Assembly (NCBI GenBank): GCA_003566775.1
Contig: PXBW01000197.1
Coordinates: 1-32,998, forward strand
DNA length: 32,998 nt
Direction of reading: 5' to 3'
DNA from: a candidate division WS1 bacterium
Lineage (GTDB): Bacteria; Armatimonadota; Zipacnadia; Zipacnadales; UBA5352
This document shows positions 16,901 through 24,777 of this stretch, piece by piece; within the stretch, counting starts at the first letter, position 1; each line of letters begins with the position of its first letter. The notes under the pieces are model-generated. The model did no database searches, had not been told where the DNA came from, and saw nothing but the letters and a program-made list of their open reading frames with translations. The position numbers and the translations under genes were made by a program.

Positions 16901-17619
16901 GTCAGAGCCGTCTTCTCGCGGGAACTACCGCGCGAAATATGCAGAGGATAGGTGAGCTTCTCAGTGGCGAATTCAATGCCAATCGGCCTGACGTCGTCGA
17001 GTATCGGGCGCTCTTCCGCCACCGCAGGCAGCGCCCGTAGCGCCACAAAATACCACGCTTTCTCAACATAATGCCCGAGCAGGTCCGCATGCTCCTCGGG
17101 AGTGGCGTAGCCGTGCTCGTTCAGCCAGTCGATCAACACCTCCGGCCCGGTCGCGGATAGCACTGAGACCTCGTAGTCACCCACCTGCATGCGGCGATGC
17201 AGAGTGACCCTTTCCGGCTGAGGAGGCCCATCCGACAGGTCAAATCCCTCGCTCCAGGTTCCGCGGGCTCTCGCGGGTTCCGGCATCTCAATACGGGTTC
17301 TAACTACAGGTGCTGAATGCCTGAAGATGCCGTCGATGAAGTCAGAGGCGGCAATGAACACGTCGCCATCACCGGGTTCGCCGGGTACCGGAATTACCCA
17401 GGCGAAGTCCGCGGCTGGACCATGGTAGGTGGTTTGAATCAGGAGGGCCTGACGCCCATCCTCTATCTCGATAACGACGCCCTTCTGCTCGGTCGAGGTG
17501 GCGCCGAGTTCGCCGTGGAGGTGCGAGTACGCGAGCTTCGGCATGAAGAAACCATCGGCGCCTGCAAACCGCGCGGCGAGCAGAAGCCAGAGCACGATCC
17601 ACCCAACGCGAAGACGCAT
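13915..17619 (-). CDS. DUF2330 protein fused to membrane block, pseudopilin-like segment and large C-terminal domain
   Basis: 1234 residues, far longer than the usual 300-450 of DUF2330 proteins. Order: signal peptide (1-21, ending FAGA); DUF2330 domain (about 22-330) with DGFFMPK, KGVVIEIEDGRQALLIQTTY and FAWVIPVPG; about nine membrane helices (370-680); a segment at about 685-785 (genomic 15265-15567) with NRALEALDRAIHAFLDDTGS, DLTSEESPEV and WAGPYLTELPEDPL, resembling the extracellular part of type II pseudopilin GspG; then about 430 residues with repeated short strand-turn patterns, possibly a beta-propeller, ending LKLQRVP. The start ATG (17619) has GGGTGA seven bases upstream. It is divergent from the YhcH-family gene. 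The N-terminus and the C-terminal regions probably face outside. Function unknown. Confidence 0.9.
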   Translation of the reverse strand: MRLRVGWIVLWLLLAARFAGADGFFMPKLAYSHLHGELGATSTEQKGVVIEIEDGRQALLIQTTYHGPAADFAWVIPVPGEPGDGDVFIAASDFIDGIFRHSAPVVRTRIEMPEPARARGTWSEGFDLSDGPPQPERVTLHRRMQVGDYEVSVLSATGPEVLIDWLNEHGYATPEEHADLLGHYVEKAWYFVALRALPAVAEERPILDDVRPIGIEFATEKLTYPLHISRGSSREKTALTLIALTRDPVECENLTRVRIPLGEHGQGTSYARIRRELIERHPDGPAAVLEYAGYGVVGRGALSWRDGEWPAPDQGDLRELWATRLWTIIERDEMEDLTFASAAVRGDRTVIERYGELPDPDALEGLGRMDIPVWPVAGVVFLVLATGGIAARRVPLPLLYAALSLGAMGVFSIVLPPALQSWAALLCFVLVVVTVIVALAGAKTTDEDVPLPLFRITIWVLLAAGYVVAVQYVTGYPAAEQRYLNNAQMLGLLIWATVLVFEVVRGVLMMQRGDRFRALAAFAIATGALLWLMPLRLPRSTRASFPDTEGLLTGGLAAVMVLVLAWGVLSFIRRDRSTSRTEHAGIAAAATAVGLGVVWAVWEPLLAANSPFQVHLMRLTFPLMALIPLTVLFGFAWGALSCSGALGRAARAFALTLLVLGAGLSFGRVGVLSPAIAGKAITARNALNEHNRALEALDRAIHAFLDDTGSYPATLDDLTSEESPEVAIDSSGNEVEGPERWAGPYLTELPEDPLTQARDTWVYEVTGSPMIASGGLTITISREDTPELQREERGELPPHPARLSANSLQMLSRSPDGRVMRFLPVGMNAFMAWPQQHEAYVLSMERGRLVRSLSADESRAAIAGRDAPAQIRLCDLFPPKLPTEDLDSDGGWVSGVVDLIDGHWPVGIHDLALHPEKDRIAAFARIQGYRIGERGDAHLTRVYLIEEGAVPAAVPGGDGCVEIEWMNEEDLVGLFADLPSHPFVEATPPGTLKRIMPDGRTETIANDVPSGLWHVADGRITAASQGRGVVMIDPDGASAVIEPPEDGLMVDDLLIDGQELGVAWGPAEPNEAASIGTSSGADVGAIYVYKLGETTGTEIARYSRNVTNANQPCKALIAGKDDATGAWVVVLVEANRSPRMYFALWPDRPPHRLMQHSTDNLMNREAWLYPEQLTVSFAGWLPGYYFSAGDLYAEYDSAAMSRHRLETWQAGGPLEDAAPVLGRSDFFLKLQRVP

Positions 17620-17669
17620 GGCGATTCACCCGATCTGTTGAACGCACTGAGAAGCATTCGCAGCCTGCC

Positions 17670-17675
17670 ATTATA
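17670..17675 (-). promoter_or_regulatory. -10 box for the DUF2330 gene
   Basis: On the minus strand this is a perfect TATAAT. The start codon lies about 50 bases downstream. A -35 hexamer at the right spacing is poor. An inverted repeat CGGAAC/GTTCCG (17683-17688/17697-17702) lies just upstream and could be an operator in the divergent region. Confidence 0.38.
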
Positions 17676-17817
17676 GACAGTTCGGAACTCTGCGGGGTTC
17701 CGGGGGTTAAGCTTACCTGGTGTCAGGCCCTCACGTCTGCCTGAAGAAGAAGGAAGCCCCGAGGCGCGGGGAGAAGTACTTGCTGCCGAAGCAAACACCC
17801 ATGGGAGGATGATTACG

Positions 17818-18264
17818 ATGATCATCGACAGGCTGGAGAATGCCGATCGCTACCTTGCCGTGCATCCAGGGCTTGAGGCCGCGTTCGATCTGTTGCGCAC
17901 GTTCGATTTCGACGCCGCCGAAGATGGGCCGGCCGAGATCGATGGCGAGCGTCTCACCATCAACATGCTGCGACGCGACCTGAAGCTTAGGGACGAAGCG
18001 AAGCTCGAGTCTCACGAGAGATACATCGATATCCAGTATATGCATCGAGGGGCGGACGAATTCGGCTGGATGGTCACCGATGACTGCAAGCAGCCCATCG
18101 ACAAGTACGATGCTGAGAAGGACATCATCAAGTATGACGATGCCCCTGATGCGTATTTCCCGCTGCTTGAGGGCATGTTCGTGGTCTTCTTCCCGGAGGA
18201 CGCACATGCGCCGTTGGTGGGCGAGGGGAGTGTCGAGAAGCTGGTCGTCAAAGTGCTGTTGTAG
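17818..18264 (+). CDS. YhcH/YjgK/YiaL (DUF386) family protein
   Basis: 148 residues, normal for the family, a cupin-like metal-binding sugar protein associated with sialic acid, gulonate and beta-galactoside catabolism. The start MIIDRLENADRYLAVHPGLE is characteristic. Key motifs are SHERYIDIQYMHRG (H66, Y69, D71, Q73) and GMFVVFFPEDAHAP (D128, H130), which correspond to the conserved metal and substrate pocket. Three in-frame residues precede this ATG (first ATG 17809), but GGGAGG at 17803-17808 abuts that one and is correctly spaced (nine bases) for 17818. A CCCCG/CGGGG hairpin (17757-17771) lies in the leader. The next gene, a surface hydrolase, has its own promoter. The exact sugar is unknown; anomerase or isomerase-like action is likely. 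Confidence 0.9.
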   Translation: MIIDRLENADRYLAVHPGLEAAFDLLRTFDFDAAEDGPAEIDGERLTINMLRRDLKLRDEAKLESHERYIDIQYMHRGADEFGWMVTDDCKQPIDKYDAEKDIIKYDDAPDAYFPLLEGMFVVFFPEDAHAPLVGEGSVEKLVVKVLL

Positions 18265-18286
18265 CTGCAGGCTGTGGAGTTATAAT
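18259..18286 (+). promoter_or_regulatory. Promoter for the PhoPQ-related hydrolase gene
   Basis: A perfect TATAAT (18281-18286) is 16 bases downstream of TTGTAG (18259-18264), a half-matching -35 that overlaps the stop codon of the YhcH gene. Transcription would start about 40 bases before the GTG start codon. Confidence 0.45.
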
Positions 18287-18331
18287 GCTTAGAGTATCAG
18301 AGCCGACGACGTGAAAGGGGAGATGGTCATC

Positions 18332-19822
18332 GTGAAGGAAGTCCTGCTGGCAGGCATATTGTTGCTGCTGTGCGTTGGCGTATGGGCGCAGCCCATACAG
18401 AACTACGTCGACAGGCCCGAAGAGGTGTATGGATGGGAGGTCGAGCGCATCGAGACCGTTGGCACTGCTGAAATAGTGCACCTGAAGGTCACCTCGCAGA
18501 CCTGGCGCGACATTGTCTGGACGCACCGGGTGCAGTTGATTGTGCCGGAAGAGTGCGACTATCCGGAGACGGCGCTCATGCTGATCACGGGCGGTTCGGC
18601 CAGCGCCTCGGAGCTTCTGATGCTGACCTCAGCGGCAACTATGGTCTCAGCGCCGATGGTAGTTCTTGGCGATATCCCGAATCAGCCGCTCTTTGACGGT
18701 TTGACGGAGGATGCGCTGATCGCACTTACCTTCAGCAACTATCTCGAGACCGGTGAAGAGGACTGGCCGCTGCTTTTCCCCATGACCAAGGCGGCGGTGG
18801 CGGCGATGGATGCGGTGGAGGATTACACCAGCGGTGAGTGGGAGAGTCCGATCAACAGTTGGGTCACTACAGGCGGATCAAAGCGTGGCTGGACCACATG
18901 GTTCACCGGCGCCGTCGTGCCCGAGCGGCTCAAAGGGATCGTGCCGATGGTATATGACAACCTGAATCTACCCGCGCAGATGCAGCAGCACCTCGATGCG
19001 TGGGGCGAGTATTCTGCGATGATCCACGATTACACCGAGCGCGGACTGCCGGATATGCTCACAACAGAGGAGGGGCGCGAGCTTGGGGCGATCGTGGACC
19101 CGTACACCCTGCGCCACCGCATCGACATTCCGCAGTTTACCATCTCGGGTACCAACGATGAGTACTGGCCGCTGGACGCCGCGAATCTTTACTGGGATGA
19201 TCTCGTCGGTACCAACTTCATCCTCTACGTGCCCAACGCCGGGCACGGGATTCCGGACATGGAGCGGGTGATAAACGCTCAAGTTGGCTTCTTCCTCGCG
19301 GCGACCGGCCGGGATCCGCTGCCCGACCCCTCGTGGGAGTTCGAAGATACCGGCTATCTTCGACTTACCGTCGATCCGGGCGACGTCCTCCCGGTGACTC
19401 GCGTGACACAGTGGACGGCGCATGCGCCGACACGAGACTTCCGCCCGGTGGAGTGGACTGAGCGCCCCGCATTGGAGCACCGTGGCCGCTACATCGCACG
19501 CGCTCACTATCCGGAAGAGGGTTATACCGCGATCTTTGCGGAGATAGTGTATGAAGTCGATGGGCGGGAGTTCCCGCTCTCGACGAATGTGCGGATCATC
19601 TCGTCGGAGGATGCCGACCGTCTGGGAGCGCTCCCGCACGAATCCTCCGATGAATCGGCGGCGCTTGCCGGTCACGTAGATAGCGACGCGGGGGGCGTCA
19701 GCGCCGGACTCGCGCCTGCGGGCTTCATCATTGCCGGACTGGTCGCCACAGTAGCTGGGGCCGCAGTGTTTATCAGAAAGCGGGCGTTGAACGAGAAGAA
19801 GCCCGGGCATAGTCCCGCGTAG
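18332..19822 (+). CDS. PhoPQ-activated pathogenicity-related family hydrolase, secreted and C-terminally anchored
   Basis: 496 residues of the PqaA-type alpha/beta-hydrolase family (PF10142). A signal peptide covers residues 1 to about 19 (MKEVLLAGILLLLCVGVWA). The catalytic triad is visible: nucleophile S183 in TTGGSKRGW, D276 in SGTNDEYW and H305 in NAGHGIPD. An all-beta C-terminal part (about 340-440) and one membrane helix (about 455-478) followed by RKR indicate an anchor with the enzyme outside. GTG 18332 is favoured because GGGGAG (18317-18322) is nine bases away; earlier in-frame starts (GTG 18311, ATG 18323) lie on or before this sequence. It has its own TATAAT promoter and is followed by a strong terminator. 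Substrate unknown; it could act on an ester or peptide of the extracellular environment. Confidence 0.9.
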   Translation: MKEVLLAGILLLLCVGVWAQPIQNYVDRPEEVYGWEVERIETVGTAEIVHLKVTSQTWRDIVWTHRVQLIVPEECDYPETALMLITGGSASASELLMLTSAATMVSAPMVVLGDIPNQPLFDGLTEDALIALTFSNYLETGEEDWPLLFPMTKAAVAAMDAVEDYTSGEWESPINSWVTTGGSKRGWTTWFTGAVVPERLKGIVPMVYDNLNLPAQMQQHLDAWGEYSAMIHDYTERGLPDMLTTEEGRELGAIVDPYTLRHRIDIPQFTISGTNDEYWPLDAANLYWDDLVGTNFILYVPNAGHGIPDMERVINAQVGFFLAATGRDPLPDPSWEFEDTGYLRLTVDPGDVLPVTRVTQWTAHAPTRDFRPVEWTERPALEHRGRYIARAHYPEEGYTAIFAEIVYEVDGREFPLSTNVRIISSEDADRLGALPHESSDESAALAGHVDSDAGGVSAGLAPAGFIIAGLVATVAGAAVFIRKRALNEKKPGHSPA

Positions 19823-19864
19823 CGCGGTGAAGCAGGCCGGAGATCTGGTCGCGTCCGGAGCGAG

Positions 19865-19892
19865 CGGCAGCGGAATGGATGATCCGCTGCCG
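19865..19892 (+). terminator. Intrinsic-terminator-like hairpin after the hydrolase gene
   Basis: CGGCAGCGGA (19865-19874) and TCCGCTGCCG (19883-19892) are perfect 10-bp arms around an eight-base loop, followed by TCTGCTTT. It lies 43 bases after the stop. Confidence 0.62.
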
Positions 19893-19917
19893 TCTGCTTT
19901 GCATGGTGGCCAGGCGA

Positions 19918-19954
19918 ATTGCGGCGAAAGGTCTAAGTGAGACTCGCCGCGAAT
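19918..19954 (+). promoter_or_regulatory. Hairpin in the leader of the DUF6785 operon
   Basis: GCGGCGA (19921-19927) pairs with TCGCCGC (19944-19950), extended by ATT/AAT across one bulged base. Closer to the start, CTCGA (19978-19982) can pair with TCGAG (19992-19996), partly covering the GAGGAG ribosome-binding site (19994-19999). Confidence 0.33.
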
Positions 19955-20007
19955 ATCTGTCGGCGTGATCTGTCGTTCTCGAGGATGCTCGTCGAGGAGT
20001 CTCACGC

Positions 20008-21999
20008 ATGGCTGTTGACATCGGCACGTCCCACACGCAGGAGACCGCTCCACGGCGCCAGATGATGGGTATGACCTGGCGCGCCATCGTTCTCTCCATC
20101 ATCTTCTGCGTTATCGCGAGTTACTGGATCGAATGGTCGGAGGTAGTTGAGCGGTTCTGCCAGGTGACCGAGGCGGTTCCCGCCGTTCCTGCGGTCGCTT
20201 TCCTGATCCTGCTGGTAGTCCTCAATCCTCTCGTGCGCCGCATCAGCCGTCGTTTCGCTCTCGAGAGGCGTGAGGTGCTCATGGTGTACGTCTTCCTCAC
20301 CATAGCCACCTCGATGGCAGGTTGTGGGATCGGGCGCTTCTTCATCAACACCATCCCGGTTCCGTTCTACTTTGCGACCCCCGAGAACCAACTGGATAAG
20401 CTACACGATTACATCCCCGAATGGACGGTACCCCATGACAGCGAGGTCCTGCGCCTGTTCTACGAGGCGTCGGAGACCGGTGAGATTCTCTGGGGGCCGT
20501 GGCTGGTCCCACTGGCAGCGTGGGGGGTGTTCTTCCTCGCGCTGTGGATCACCATGATGGCGATGATTGCGATCATCCAGACTCAATGGTCGGAGAAGGA
20601 GAAGCTGACCTACCCGCTGCTGTACCTGCCGATCGAGATCACCGAGGGGCTGAACACACGGTCGCTTGTGGTCGATTTCTTCCGCAGCCCGATCATGTGG
20701 ATCGGCTTTGGCATCGCCGCGCTCTACAACTTTGGCAATATCGTCCAGGCCTTCAATCCTGGCTTCTCCGCTCTCGGAAGGATGTACGACATCGGTGCGC
20801 TCTTCACTGAGAGGCCCTGGAGCGCCATCCAGCCGCTGCAAGTTCACTATCGACCGGAGATGGTCGGTTTCGGTTACCTTGTGTCGACGGAAGTCGCGCT
20901 CAGCATCTGGGTGTTCTCGCTGATGCTGCGTCTTCAGTCAGTTGCCGCCGCGGCGGCAGGGATAGATGTGGCGGGACTTCCTTTCGTGCAGGAGCAGGGG
21001 CTCGGCTCGTACCTTGCGATGGCAATCTTCCTGCTCTGGGTTGCTCGCGGTCATCTCAGTGACGTGTTTCGGAAGGCATTCACGGGTGATCCTGAGATAC
21101 GAGATGAAGACGAGCCGATGGGATATCGCACCGCGGTGATTGCCTTCGTGCTGGGTCTTGCGGTAGTGCTGGCGTGGGTCAACGCCGCGGGAATGGCGCT
21201 TTGGGTCGCGCTGCTGTACTTCGGGCTGATACTTGCGGTGGCGCTGGTGTATGCGCGTGTGCGGGCCGAGGTGGGCGTGCCGCTGATCTGGATGTTCCCC
21301 TACTATCAACACTTTCGCGCGATCAAGTACACGCTTGGCTCCGAGCCGCTGCAGGTGGGAGGCAGTTGGCGGACCCTGACAGGCTTCGCCACCCTGGTGT
21401 TCCTCTCACGCGGATATTACCCCGCGATGACCGGCTACCAGACGGAGAGCTATCGGCTCGCGCGGGAGACCGGCATCCGGGAGAGATCGATGTCGTGGCT
21501 GATGATCATCGCGATGATCGTGGGCTTCTACGTCGCGATGTGGTTGCACCTCCGTGCGTATTACATGTACGGGTCGGGGGGGCTCGCGGCCATGGGAGGC
21601 TGGGGATTTGGGATCGCGCGGAACGAGTATGAGGCGGTAGTGGGTTATTCGCGCGCCCATTCCTTGCCCGACCCCTGGAGGATCGGGGCCACGGGCGTGG
21701 GCTTCCTGTTCACCGCCGTTCTGGTGATCATCCGCATGTTTCACCTCCGGTTCCCGTTGCATCCGCTGGCCTTCGGAATGGCCGGGTCTTACGGCAGTCT
21801 CGTCTGGGGCAGCTTCTTCATCGTCTGGATCATCAAGAGCATCGTGTTCAAGCTCGGAGGGATGTCGGCTTACAAGCGGTTGATACCCGGCTTTCTCGGC
21901 CTCGCGCTGGGACATTACTTCACCGCGGGAATCGCCTGGGGCCTGATCGGGCTGCTGGGGGGCGAAGCGTTTCAAAGGTACTACGTGTTCTTCGGATAG
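20008..21999 (+). CDS. DUF6785/DUF6784-type polytopic membrane protein
   Basis: 663 residues with roughly 13-14 hydrophobic helices spread over the whole length. Conserved-looking loops include REVLMVYVFLTIATSMAGCG, TQWSEKEKLTYPLLYLPIEI, ARVRAEVGVPLIWMFPYY and MTGYQTESYRLA. These match the DUF6785 (N-terminal) and DUF6784 (C-terminal) family that is frequent in Armatimonadota and planctomycetes; the repeated fold and Glu/Lys/Tyr-rich loops recall oligopeptide transporters, but that link is my inference. ATG 20008 has GAGGAG eight bases upstream. Only 23 bases separate it from the nucleoside phosphorylase gene, so they are co-transcribed. Substrate unknown. Confidence 0.88.
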   Translation: MAVDIGTSHTQETAPRRQMMGMTWRAIVLSIIFCVIASYWIEWSEVVERFCQVTEAVPAVPAVAFLILLVVLNPLVRRISRRFALERREVLMVYVFLTIATSMAGCGIGRFFINTIPVPFYFATPENQLDKLHDYIPEWTVPHDSEVLRLFYEASETGEILWGPWLVPLAAWGVFFLALWITMMAMIAIIQTQWSEKEKLTYPLLYLPIEITEGLNTRSLVVDFFRSPIMWIGFGIAALYNFGNIVQAFNPGFSALGRMYDIGALFTERPWSAIQPLQVHYRPEMVGFGYLVSTEVALSIWVFSLMLRLQSVAAAAAGIDVAGLPFVQEQGLGSYLAMAIFLLWVARGHLSDVFRKAFTGDPEIRDEDEPMGYRTAVIAFVLGLAVVLAWVNAAGMALWVALLYFGLILAVALVYARVRAEVGVPLIWMFPYYQHFRAIKYTLGSEPLQVGGSWRTLTGFATLVFLSRGYYPAMTGYQTESYRLARETGIRERSMSWLMIIAMIVGFYVAMWLHLRAYYMYGSGGLAAMGGWGFGIARNEYEAVVGYSRAHSLPDPWRIGATGVGFLFTAVLVIIRMFHLRFPLHPLAFGMAGSYGSLVWGSFFIVWIIKSIVFKLGGMSAYKRLIPGFLGLALGHYFTAGIAWGLIGLLGGEAFQRYYVFFG

Positions 22000-22022
22000 T
22001 GCAGGCGTGAAGGAGGAAGATC

Positions 22023-22796
22023 ATGCGCATCGGACTGATAGCGGGCAGCGGGCTCGAACAGCTTTATGAGGACAGGATCGGGCGCCCTACCGCCGTTGAT
22101 ACCGCGTACGGCCATGCACCAGTGTTTATGCTTGATGCCGATGATCGGGAGGTGGTGTTCCTCCCTCGTCACGGTCGCGGCCACTCGATCCCCCCGCACA
22201 GGATCAACTATCGCGCGAACATCCGGGCACTGGAACGGCTCGGCTGCGAGTGCGTTATCGCCACGAACGCGGTGGGCTCGATGAATCCGGAGATGCAGCC
22301 GGGGGACTTCGTGATCTGCGATCAGTTCCTCGATTTCACCAAACAGCGCCCGCTCACGTTCTTCGATGGTGAGGAAGGCCAGGTCCGGCATGTGGATGTA
22401 ACCGATCCGTACTGCCCGCGATTGCGCGAACACCTGGCTCAGACCTGCCGCCGCTCGGTAGGTGAGGAGCCGCATAACACCGGGACTTACGTCTGTGCTG
22501 AGGGGCCACGCTTCGAGACACCGGCGGAGATAGAGATGTACACGAAGCTGGGCGGAGACGTGGTGGGAATGACCGGCGTGCCCGAGGTTGTGCTGGCGCG
22601 TGAGGCGGGGCTCTGCTACGCGACGGTTTGCATAGTAAGCAACGCGGCGGCAGGCATGACCGGCGCTCAGATCAGCCACGATGAGGTCATCGAGTTGATG
22701 GATGAGCGTCGCCCGACTTTACACAAGTTGCTGCGCGCGGCCCTCGAGACGGTGGAGCCTGACGCTACCTGCTCCTGCCGCAGCCCGTTCGGCTGA
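22023..22796 (+). CDS. S-methyl-5'-thioinosine phosphorylase / purine-nucleoside phosphorylase-like (MTAP family)
   Basis: 257 residues; phosphorolysis of a purine (deoxy)thio-nucleoside in the cytoplasm, in methionine salvage or purine salvage. Signature elements are all present: GLIAGSGLE (phosphate loop), LPRHGRGHSIPPHRINYRAN, TNAVGSMNPEMQPGDFVI, AEGPRFETPAEI and GMTGVPEVVLAREAGLCYA. The base-recognition loop after this reads SNAAAGM with N207, whereas adenine-specific MTA phosphorylases have Asp there (TDYD) and 6-oxopurine enzymes Asn. This favours methylthioinosine, inosine or guanosine over methylthioadenosine. ATG 22023 has GGAGG six bases upstream. It follows the DUF6785 gene by 23 bases and precedes the DUF4268 gene by 81. 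Confidence 0.92.
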   Translation: MRIGLIAGSGLEQLYEDRIGRPTAVDTAYGHAPVFMLDADDREVVFLPRHGRGHSIPPHRINYRANIRALERLGCECVIATNAVGSMNPEMQPGDFVICDQFLDFTKQRPLTFFDGEEGQVRHVDVTDPYCPRLREHLAQTCRRSVGEEPHNTGTYVCAEGPRFETPAEIEMYTKLGGDVVGMTGVPEVVLAREAGLCYATVCIVSNAAAGMTGAQISHDEVIELMDERRPTLHKLLRAALETVEPDATCSCRSPFG

Positions 22797-22877
22797 GTGC
22801 GCCGGCACTTATTGTTGAGCTGTCCCTCCCTGGAATCACGGGAGAGTGTTGCCGCCCTTGCAGGAGGAGAAAGCCAA

Positions 22878-23816
22878 ATGTCCGGCATCGGACGCATCGA
22901 GCGTGTCGATCTACGCCAGGTCTGGCCTCACGAGGCATACGACTTCACTCGGTGGCTGGGAGAGAATCTCGACATACTCTCCGAGGAGCTTGGGGTCGTT
23001 CTCGCTGATGCTGAGACTGAAAGCACAGCGGGCGACTTCAGCGTGGATGTGGTTGCGAAGGACGAGGCCGACCGCACCGTAGTGATCGAGAACCAGCTTG
23101 AGCGCAGCGACCACGATCACCTCGGCAAGCTCTTAACCTATTTCGCGATGATGAACGCGGATGCGGCGGTCTGGATCGTGAGCGACGCCCGTCCCGAGCA
23201 CGTTAGCGCGGTGAGCTGGCTCAATGAGAACTCGGAGGCCGACTTCTACCTGGTGCAGGTGGAGGCGATACGAATCGCCGAATCGCCACCTGCCCCGCTG
23301 CTGCGCCGAATCGTAGGCCCCAGTCCTGAAACCCGCGAGGCGCGACGCAAGAAGCAGGAGATGTCGGAGGGGGACACCTTGAGGTATCAGTTCTGGGAAG
23401 AACTGCTTGATCGCGCAGCGGGCAAGACCAACCTGCACGCGAGTGTCTCACCCTCGAAAGGTGCGTGGATTGCAACGGGCGGTGGCGTAAGTGGCTTATT
23501 GCTTAGCTACGTAATAGCACGCGAATGGGGGCGGGTCGAGCTTTACATTGACAGGGGGCAGGACAGTCGAGACACCAACAAGAGCATCTTCGACCAACTA
23601 CACGCAGCCAAGGATGAGATCGAGGCAGACTTCACCGAATCTCTGCATTGGGAGCGTCTGGACGACGCACGCGCCTGCAGGATCAGTTATCGGGCGAAAA
23701 ACGGCGGGTATTTGTCGGATCGGGAATACTGGCCCGGAATACAGGATGCTATGATCGATGCGATGATTCGGCTCGAGAAGGCGTTGCGACCGCACATTGA
23801 CCAGTTGGATATGTGA
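22878..23816 (+). CDS. DUF4268 domain protein with N-terminal PD-(D/E)XK-like domain
   Basis: 312 residues. Residues about 20-110 carry the pattern GDFSVDVVAKDEADRTVVIE followed by NQLERSDHDHLGKLLTY: D57, then E71-N-Q73, resembles the D...E-x-K/Q core of restriction-like nucleases. Residues about 168-305 match DUF4268 (RYQFWEELLDRA, SGLLLSYVIA, VELYIDRG, NKSIFDQLHAAKDEIEADF, LHWERLDD). Such proteins occur in many bacteria without an assigned role; nucleic-acid cleavage or defence is plausible. ATG 22878 is used because GGAGGAG lies eight to nine bases upstream; the frame extends back to 22797 without similarity. The next gene starts 13 bases downstream, so they are co-transcribed. Confidence 0.88.
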   Translation: MSGIGRIERVDLRQVWPHEAYDFTRWLGENLDILSEELGVVLADAETESTAGDFSVDVVAKDEADRTVVIENQLERSDHDHLGKLLTYFAMMNADAAVWIVSDARPEHVSAVSWLNENSEADFYLVQVEAIRIAESPPAPLLRRIVGPSPETREARRKKQEMSEGDTLRYQFWEELLDRAAGKTNLHASVSPSKGAWIATGGGVSGLLLSYVIAREWGRVELYIDRGQDSRDTNKSIFDQLHAAKDEIEADFTESLHWERLDDARACRISYRAKNGGYLSDREYWPGIQDAMIDAMIRLEKALRPHIDQLDM

Positions 23817-23829
23817 GTAATCCGACAGA

Positions 23830-24777
23830 ATGCGGGACGTCACAGACTATATCGGCACCCGAGTCCCGAAGCCAGATAGGGAACGGTCGTTAATCGTGAT
23901 CGCCGCGAACATGATCGAGCGGTTCATCTGTCCCGCCTGCGGTGGCCGGCCTCTGCGCCTCGAGGTCGATGAGGTCAGCGACGGTATCATAGTTGAGGGA
24001 AGCCTCGGATGCCCGGACTGCAAGAGGTGGCACAGGATTCGCGACGACATCCCAACACTGATGCCGCCGGAGTTGGCCGCCAGCCTGCGTGCGGCGGGAG
24101 AGCGCTGGGAAGAGTGGCGGGAGCAAATGAGTTCATTCATCCTGCAGCGCGAAAGAGACGGGAGCGTTTCGGATGAGGCGGCCCGGCGAGCCGACGCAAA
24201 GCGCGCGATGCATGAGCGCTTCATCGCTTTCTGTGACTTTCCCCAGGACGAATTCGCCTGTATCGACATCGGCAGCGGCTCCGGCCATATTGCCGACCTG
24301 CTGGCTGAACCATGCGATTATCTTGGAATCGACCCTCTTCCAGCCGGGCGAGCACCCGGAAGCGAGCTTCCCACACACATACCGAGGCCATCTCGCCCGG
24401 TAACGCTCATACAGGGAGTGGGGGAACGGCTGCCTCTCGTTGACGACTGCTTCGATGCGGCGATCATCGCGGGGACACTCGCTCACTGTCGCAGCCCTGA
24501 GGAGTTGCTGGCGGAGACCCTGCGGGTCCTCAGGAGCGGGGGCACGCTGGGGTTAATGCAGGAGACCGTTGAGGAAGATGAGGGCATCGGAGGCAGAGTC
24601 CGCTCGCTGGTCTCGAAGCTCACGGGAGGCGACAGCGATTCGCGGGGCCAGGTGCGTCTGCACAGCTTTACATCGTCGCGTCTGCTGGAACTGCTTTGCA
24701 CGCGATTCGATTGTGAGAAGCAGTCCGCGGACGAGTCGGGACGGCAGTTCCTCCGCGCAACTGCGCCGGAAATGTAG
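23830..24777 (+). CDS. Class I SAM-dependent methyltransferase with N-terminal zinc ribbon
   Basis: 315 residues as drawn. A Trm112-like zinc ribbon comes first (C34-x2-C37 in FICPACGG and C61-x2-C64 in GCPDCKRWH). The Rossmann methyltransferase follows: motif I CIDIGSGSGHIADLL (about 144-158), YLGIDPLP, and a Methyltransf_11 block ERLPLVDDCFDAAIIAGTLA followed by ETLRVLRSGGTLGLM. There is no DPPY or NPPY motif, so it is not an amino-DNA methyltransferase; a small-molecule or lipid-type acceptor is more likely. ATG 23911 (MIERFICPAC) is an alternative start typical for such proteins; neither start has a clear ribosome-binding site. It is 13 bases after the DUF4268 gene. Confidence 0.84.
   Translation: MRDVTDYIGTRVPKPDRERSLIVIAANMIERFICPACGGRPLRLEVDEVSDGIIVEGSLGCPDCKRWHRIRDDIPTLMPPELAASLRAAGERWEEWREQMSSFILQRERDGSVSDEAARRADAKRAMHERFIAFCDFPQDEFACIDIGSGSGHIADLLAEPCDYLGIDPLPAGRAPGSELPTHIPRPSRPVTLIQGVGERLPLVDDCFDAAIIAGTLAHCRSPEELLAETLRVLRSGGTLGLMQETVEEDEGIGGRVRSLVSKLTGGDSDSRGQVRLHSFTSSRLLELLCTRFDCEKQSADESGRQFLRATAPEM

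Noticed and set aside
22878-24777. Restriction-modification pair (DUF4268 plus methyltransferase)
   Set aside because: The methyltransferase has a zinc ribbon and Methyltransf_11 motifs but no DPPY/NPPY or cytosine-methyltransferase motif, so it is not a DNA methylase.
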